From Clostridia bacterium (GTDB taxonomy: Bacteria > Bacillota > Clostridia > Oscillospirales > UBA644), in assembly GCA_017623895.1 (NCBI GenBank), contig JAGAOB010000077.1:1-35298 (forward strand): a DNA stretch of 35,298 nt. The letters are read 5' to 3'. The notes beneath the pieces were generated by a model. It was not told where the DNA came from. It was given only the letters and a program-made list of their open reading frames with translations, and searched no databases. The number at the start of each line of letters is the position of its first letter. Positions within the stretch are counted from its first letter, which is position 1. Made by a program: the position numbers and the translations under genes. Shown one piece after another: positions 33,401 to 35,298 of this stretch.

Positions 33401-34354
33401 GCCGACTTCATATTCCACGCCGTCATCGTTGACGGTAACGACGGGATTTGTTCCCGATTTGGGAGAAATGGCGGCAGTATTGCAGATCACGTCCAGCGCC
33501 ATCCCGATTCCTACGGTGACGGTAACGGGAACGGCAGTAGCACCGCGAGTCTGAATGAATACCTTATCCCGGCTGGTGATTGATCCGCTGTTGAGGGCGA
33601 TATTTCCTGCTCCTGCAAGGGTATAACCGCCTGCATTGGTGGTGATATCGCTGTTGTTCATTTCAAAGCCGCCGTTGTCGAAGCCCAGATGCCAGCGTGT
33701 CGTGGCATCCACGGTGGAGGAGACTGTGCTGTCGTTGATGGTAAGCTTTCCGACGGCGTTCAGAGTTCGGGATTGACCGACGATGGTTAAATCGGCATTT
33801 TCTACTAAAATATCGCCGGTTGCGTAAATGGTGTAGTTGTGCCCGTAAATGGTATAAACGCCGCCGTCGAGGGTCAAGTCTCCTTTGACACTGATCTGTT
33901 TTTGGTATTTCTGGTCGTTCATACGGCCGTGGTTTGGCGTATCAATGGTCAGCGAATCGTTTTCTCCGCCGACAACGGTCATACTTACGCCGGAAGTGGA
34001 AGATTCAAAGGAATAGTACGCCGCATTGTCTGAAACGGAGTCAATGACGTTGGCTCCGTCCAATTCTACGGTGAAGTCCGCGCTCATAGCGAACACGATG
34101 CGGGAAAGTCCGGAGACGTTGCTCAAGGTGACCTTCTTGTTGGTTGCGTCGTAGGTCACAGAGCCTGTTCCGACGGTTGCCGTGGGGTTGGTTGCGTTAA
34201 CGACGATGGCTGTCCCCGTGGTGGGGGTGATGGTGATCGTGTCAGATGAGGCTTCTTCTGCAAACGAGATCGGTGCTACGGTACAGAAGCAGACGCATAG
34301 ACACAGGGCCAGGGCCAGGGCGAGAACGCGGGTGAAGAACGTGGTTTTTTTCAT
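30431..34354 (-). CDS. Large secreted modular protein: two duplicated beta-rich modules, pilin-like linker, probable beta-propeller
   Basis: 1307 residues, ATG 34354 behind GGAGGG; a TATAAT-like -10 lies at 34425-34430. Residues 1-32 are a Sec signal peptide (basic start, Leu/Ala/Cys core, FAEE cleavage region). Residues 38-328 and 435-726 are two copies of one module at a constant 397-residue offset without gaps, rich in short strands (GDLTLDGGVYTIYGHNY, LNAVGKLTIN) like carbohydrate-binding beta-helices of the Cthe_2159 type. Between them, 345-434 resembles a pilin isopeptide/Cna-B domain (VTVELYKD to FTNAYVP). Residues 735-800 look like cell-wall-binding repeats (GLITVDGKVYYADTNGEIL). From about 990 on, NHSIVVYDL, GPHSMELLPNGDLIAGVSSN and HSCHGVSWDP suggest a DUF6528-like beta-propeller. 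No LPXTG or C-terminal helix, so probably released or held by glycans. Function unknown; an adhesin or glycan-binding role is inference. Confidence 0.8.
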   Translation of the reverse strand: MKKTTFFTRVLALALALCLCVCFCTVAPISFAEEASSDTITITPTTGTAIVVNATNPTATVGTGSVTYDATNKKVTLSNVSGLSRIVFAMSADFTVELDGANVIDSVSDNAAYYSFESSTSGVSMTVVGGENDSLTIDTPNHGRMNDQKYQKQISVKGDLTLDGGVYTIYGHNYTIYATGDILVENADLTIVGQSRTLNAVGKLTINDSTVSSTVDATTRWHLGFDNGGFEMNNSDITTNAGGYTLAGAGNIALNSGSITSRDKVFIQTRGATAVPVTVTVGIGMALDVICNTAAISPKSGTNPVVTVNDDGVEYEVGKELTAAATAVKTKPTCDAVIHATVTAGSIGQSGVTVELYKDTVKVSQAVTDANGNVFFTVENLTEGTYSYTLKQIAADDSGLTYDTTDKAVTVTVAADLTVTYTGNDAVFTNAYVPGTITVTPTTGDAVIINQTNPTASLSTGTVTYDATNNIITLSNVSGLSRIVFAMNADFTVELDGANVIDSISDNAAYYSFESSTAGVSMTVVGGENDSLTIDTPNHGRMNDQKYQKQISVNGDLTLDGGVYTVYGHNYTIYATGDILVENTDLTIVGQSRTLNAVGKLTINNSTVSSTVDTTARWQLGFDNGGFEMNDSHIVTNAGGYTLAGAGDIALNSGSITSRDKVFIQTRGDTDVPVTVTVGAGMVLNVTCDTAAIAPKSGTNPVVTISDVGVEYETGMELKADATAVVVIDREKTNGIVEIDGVKYFYRNGTAAAAGLITVDGKVYYADTNGEILTNCTYNVEKVDPSAKHLGTGIYTFGSDGALLWESDKIYALNFDGTASKYDILNLNGSLTFNGTAYGALTKQTVRKGLVNTAVYAVNSSESAAYARTLFAFEAGSTVRNKLHFTQNENVDIEWICGENEDECLLFNIDGVDYILGVITYSAPLTAGGASEPGIYQWYMDRLIDGGLPALMDGYQVKFLNQTSASAFTSVTAEYAASLFGATIVEEPEDFGRKFIACDIVNHSIVVYDLDACNGDYQLLKNDETAVVWEWDADEDPNCTGAPGYGLSSAKIRYSSYYQKDVVIACSSNGWWGIIDYNACSLICEGTLISGPHSMELLPNGDLIAGVSSNPMGVYYIPLSLGSTEPIHSIESHSCHGVSWDPLNECLWVLDYDEVYAVTIENMGTAQARLVRDESRVCTLQRDVLGYHDGHALSPVAGAPGKYWISTVNYLYLFDTETMEASLEFDRFNTLNKYAIKGIASFDDGTVVESVYNLGGGAINYFACDGFRIVSREIGANGEYTDVVTNVIFPEGGRQFYKIQPFTKSYQ
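32177..33052 (-). repeat. Second copy of the duplicated module (residues 435-726)
   Basis: Near-identical at DNA level to 33371-34243, displaced by 1191 bases. The segments around 32698-32802 and 33889-33993 appear identical by eye over about 100 bases. Differences are mostly single substitutions, so the duplication is recent or maintained by gene conversion. Confidence 0.9.
33371..34243 (-). repeat. First copy of the duplicated module (residues 38-328)
   Basis: Partner of 32177-33052 within the same gene. The two copies are direct repeats, so recombination between them would delete or amplify one module plus the pilin-like linker in frame (1191 bases is 397 codons). Confidence 0.9.
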
Positions 34355-34492
34355 AATTTCCCTCCTTGTTTTTTTCGGCGGTAATGCCGATGATTGAAAA
34401 GGCAGTAAGTGCCTCTATATATATATTATAGCGTTTGGAAAAAACTTCCGTGTGTATTTTTTTGAAATATTTATGAATCTTAAACACCCCCC

Positions 34493-34519
34493 CCACGGGA
34501 AGTTGGATTCTTCCCGTGG
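34493..34519 (-). terminator. Possible terminator of the symporter gene
   Basis: A 10-bp stem (CCACGGGAAG at 34493-34502 with CTTCCCGTGG at 34510-34519), 30 bases after the symporter stop at 34551. On the minus strand it is followed by a G-run, not T, so it may act only as a stabilising hairpin or weak terminator. Confidence 0.5.
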
Positions 34520-34550
34520 AGGCGATTTGACGCTGCAAGCTTGTTTTTTG

Positions 34551-35298
34551 TTATAATTTCAGCTTTGCGATTTTTCTTAATTCTCCTCGGTATCCAAGCA
34601 GTCCCGTGAGGTTGAGGATCATCATTCCGCCGTTGATGATTTCTGCGCTGCACCATAGTGTAGATTCCGAGGAAAGGACGGCAAGAACGGGGGTCACGGC
34701 AAAGAGAATGCGGAATACGGGGGCACTTTTTTTCCCGCAAAGCCATACGAAGCAGGTTTCCCCGTAGCAGCTCCAGCTTAAGACTGAAAGAAAAGCAAAA
34801 AGAATCAGGCAAAGGGCGATTGCGCCCTTTCCGATCGATCCCAATACGGCACCCGCGGCGTTCAGGACGTTGTTGGACGTGCCGCCCACTCCCGAGGTAA
34901 GGATCATCAGTGCTGAAACGGTCGAGATGACGATGGTGTCTGCAAATACCTCGAACATCCCCCACAACCCCTGTACCTTGGGATCTGCTCCACAGGCTCC
35001 GTGGACCAACCCCGCGCTCCCCAATCCCGCTTCGTGGGAAAAAAGACCGTTTCCTACTCCGTGACGAAAGGCAAGCATCATCCCGGATCCCAAAAATCCG
35101 CCCGCCGCGGAGGAAAACGAAAAGGCTTCCGTGAAAATTCGCCGAAAGGCAGGCAAAATATTGTCGTACCGCAGAAGAATAACGGTGCACCCCAACAGTA
35201 GAAAGGCGGCCCCCAAAAGAGGAACGGCTTTTTCCATCGCCTCGGCGATCCGTCGGATCCCTCCCCCCAAAAAAATCGCGGCACCTGCGGCGAAAAGA
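34551..35298 (-). CDS. Sodium:alanine symporter (AGCS) family, C-terminal half, 5' end outside window
   Basis: About 249 residues; the frame runs off the right edge (LFAAGAAIFLGGGIRRIAEA), so the start is not in the window. Members import alanine or glycine with Na+ through a LeuT-fold membrane protein. The signature FRHGVGNGLFSHEAGLGSAG, with the conserved N-E-A-G turn, is followed by VHGACGADPKVQGLWGMFEVFADTIVI, then hydrophobic segments through LGSIGKGAIALCLILFAFLS, SWSCYGETCFVWL and a basic C-terminus. Typical length is about 450, so roughly the first 200 residues are missing. The substrate is inferred from the family only. Confidence 0.92.
   Translation of the reverse strand, partial: LFAAGAAIFLGGGIRRIAEAMEKAVPLLGAAFLLLGCTVILLRYDNILPAFRRIFTEAFSFSSAAGGFLGSGMMLAFRHGVGNGLFSHEAGLGSAGLVHGACGADPKVQGLWGMFEVFADTIVISTVSALMILTSGVGGTSNNVLNAAGAVLGSIGKGAIALCLILFAFLSVLSWSCYGETCFVWLCGKKSAPVFRILFAVTPVLAVLSSESTLWCSAEIINGGMMILNLTGLLGYRGELRKIAKLKL

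Overview
The window looks like chromosomal DNA of a Gram-positive Clostridia-type bacterium (Firmicutes), probably gut-associated. The reasons are strong AGGAGG-type ribosome binding sites, a dnaG-rpoD pair, folate-dependent TrmFO, a plsX-acp-rnc cluster, a KtrAB potassium system, and a MetA/MetY methionine branch. No rRNA, tRNA or CRISPR array was recognised. About 4.2 kb at the left end is accessory DNA; the remaining 31 kb is mostly core housekeeping sequence.

Bases 1-4230 are a mosaic of broken mobile-element cargo. An AT-rich caspase-family gene tail (1-337) is followed by a more GC-rich block (338-2850) of minus-strand genes. The block holds a frameshifted, truncated Dam-type methylase, a gene with an in-frame TGA, an intact LPD28/YubB-like protein and the last third-motif stub of a cytosine-5 methyltransferase. 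At about 2850 composition drops again, and the C-terminal tail of a large serine recombinase begins abruptly. A 154-bp stretch bounded by a perfect 15-bp inverted repeat follows, then a promoter driving a two-gene unit (a PH-like protein and a three-helix membrane protein) that ends at a strong bidirectional hairpin.

From 4368 to 8423 lie an SLC13/ArsB-type permease and an SGNH esterase (both minus), then malQ (plus), each with near-consensus promoters. From 21510 down to 8529 an uninterrupted minus-strand train runs ktrB-ktrA-trmH-dprA-topA-trmFO-plsX-acp-rnc-(membrane protein)-murC-aldo/keto reductase. It couples potassium homeostasis, RNA modification, DNA topology, phospholipid synthesis and cell-wall synthesis. 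Several spacers here contain local sequence duplications: a 41-bp tandem repeat starting inside the end of plsX, a 76-bp-offset copy of the trmH 3' end, and a 28-bp-period array of small hairpins between dprA and topA. The acyl carrier protein has Glu in place of the phosphopantetheine serine, and the reductase has an in-frame TAG.

A macro-domain gene (plus, 21866) faces a minus operon gph-like/AEC transporter/metY/metA, from a consensus promoter at 26384-26412. dnaG-rpoD and a NagD-type phosphatase follow on the plus strand. The right end holds a 1307-residue secreted protein with two nearly identical 292-residue beta-rich modules joined by a pilin-like linker and ending in a probable beta-propeller, then the C-terminal half of an alanine/sodium symporter cut by the window edge.

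The most unusual items are the serine-less ACP, the dprA-topA hairpin array with paired-base covariation, the duplicated secreted protein, and the mosaic left end. Functional assignments rest on reading motifs by eye; no database search was run.
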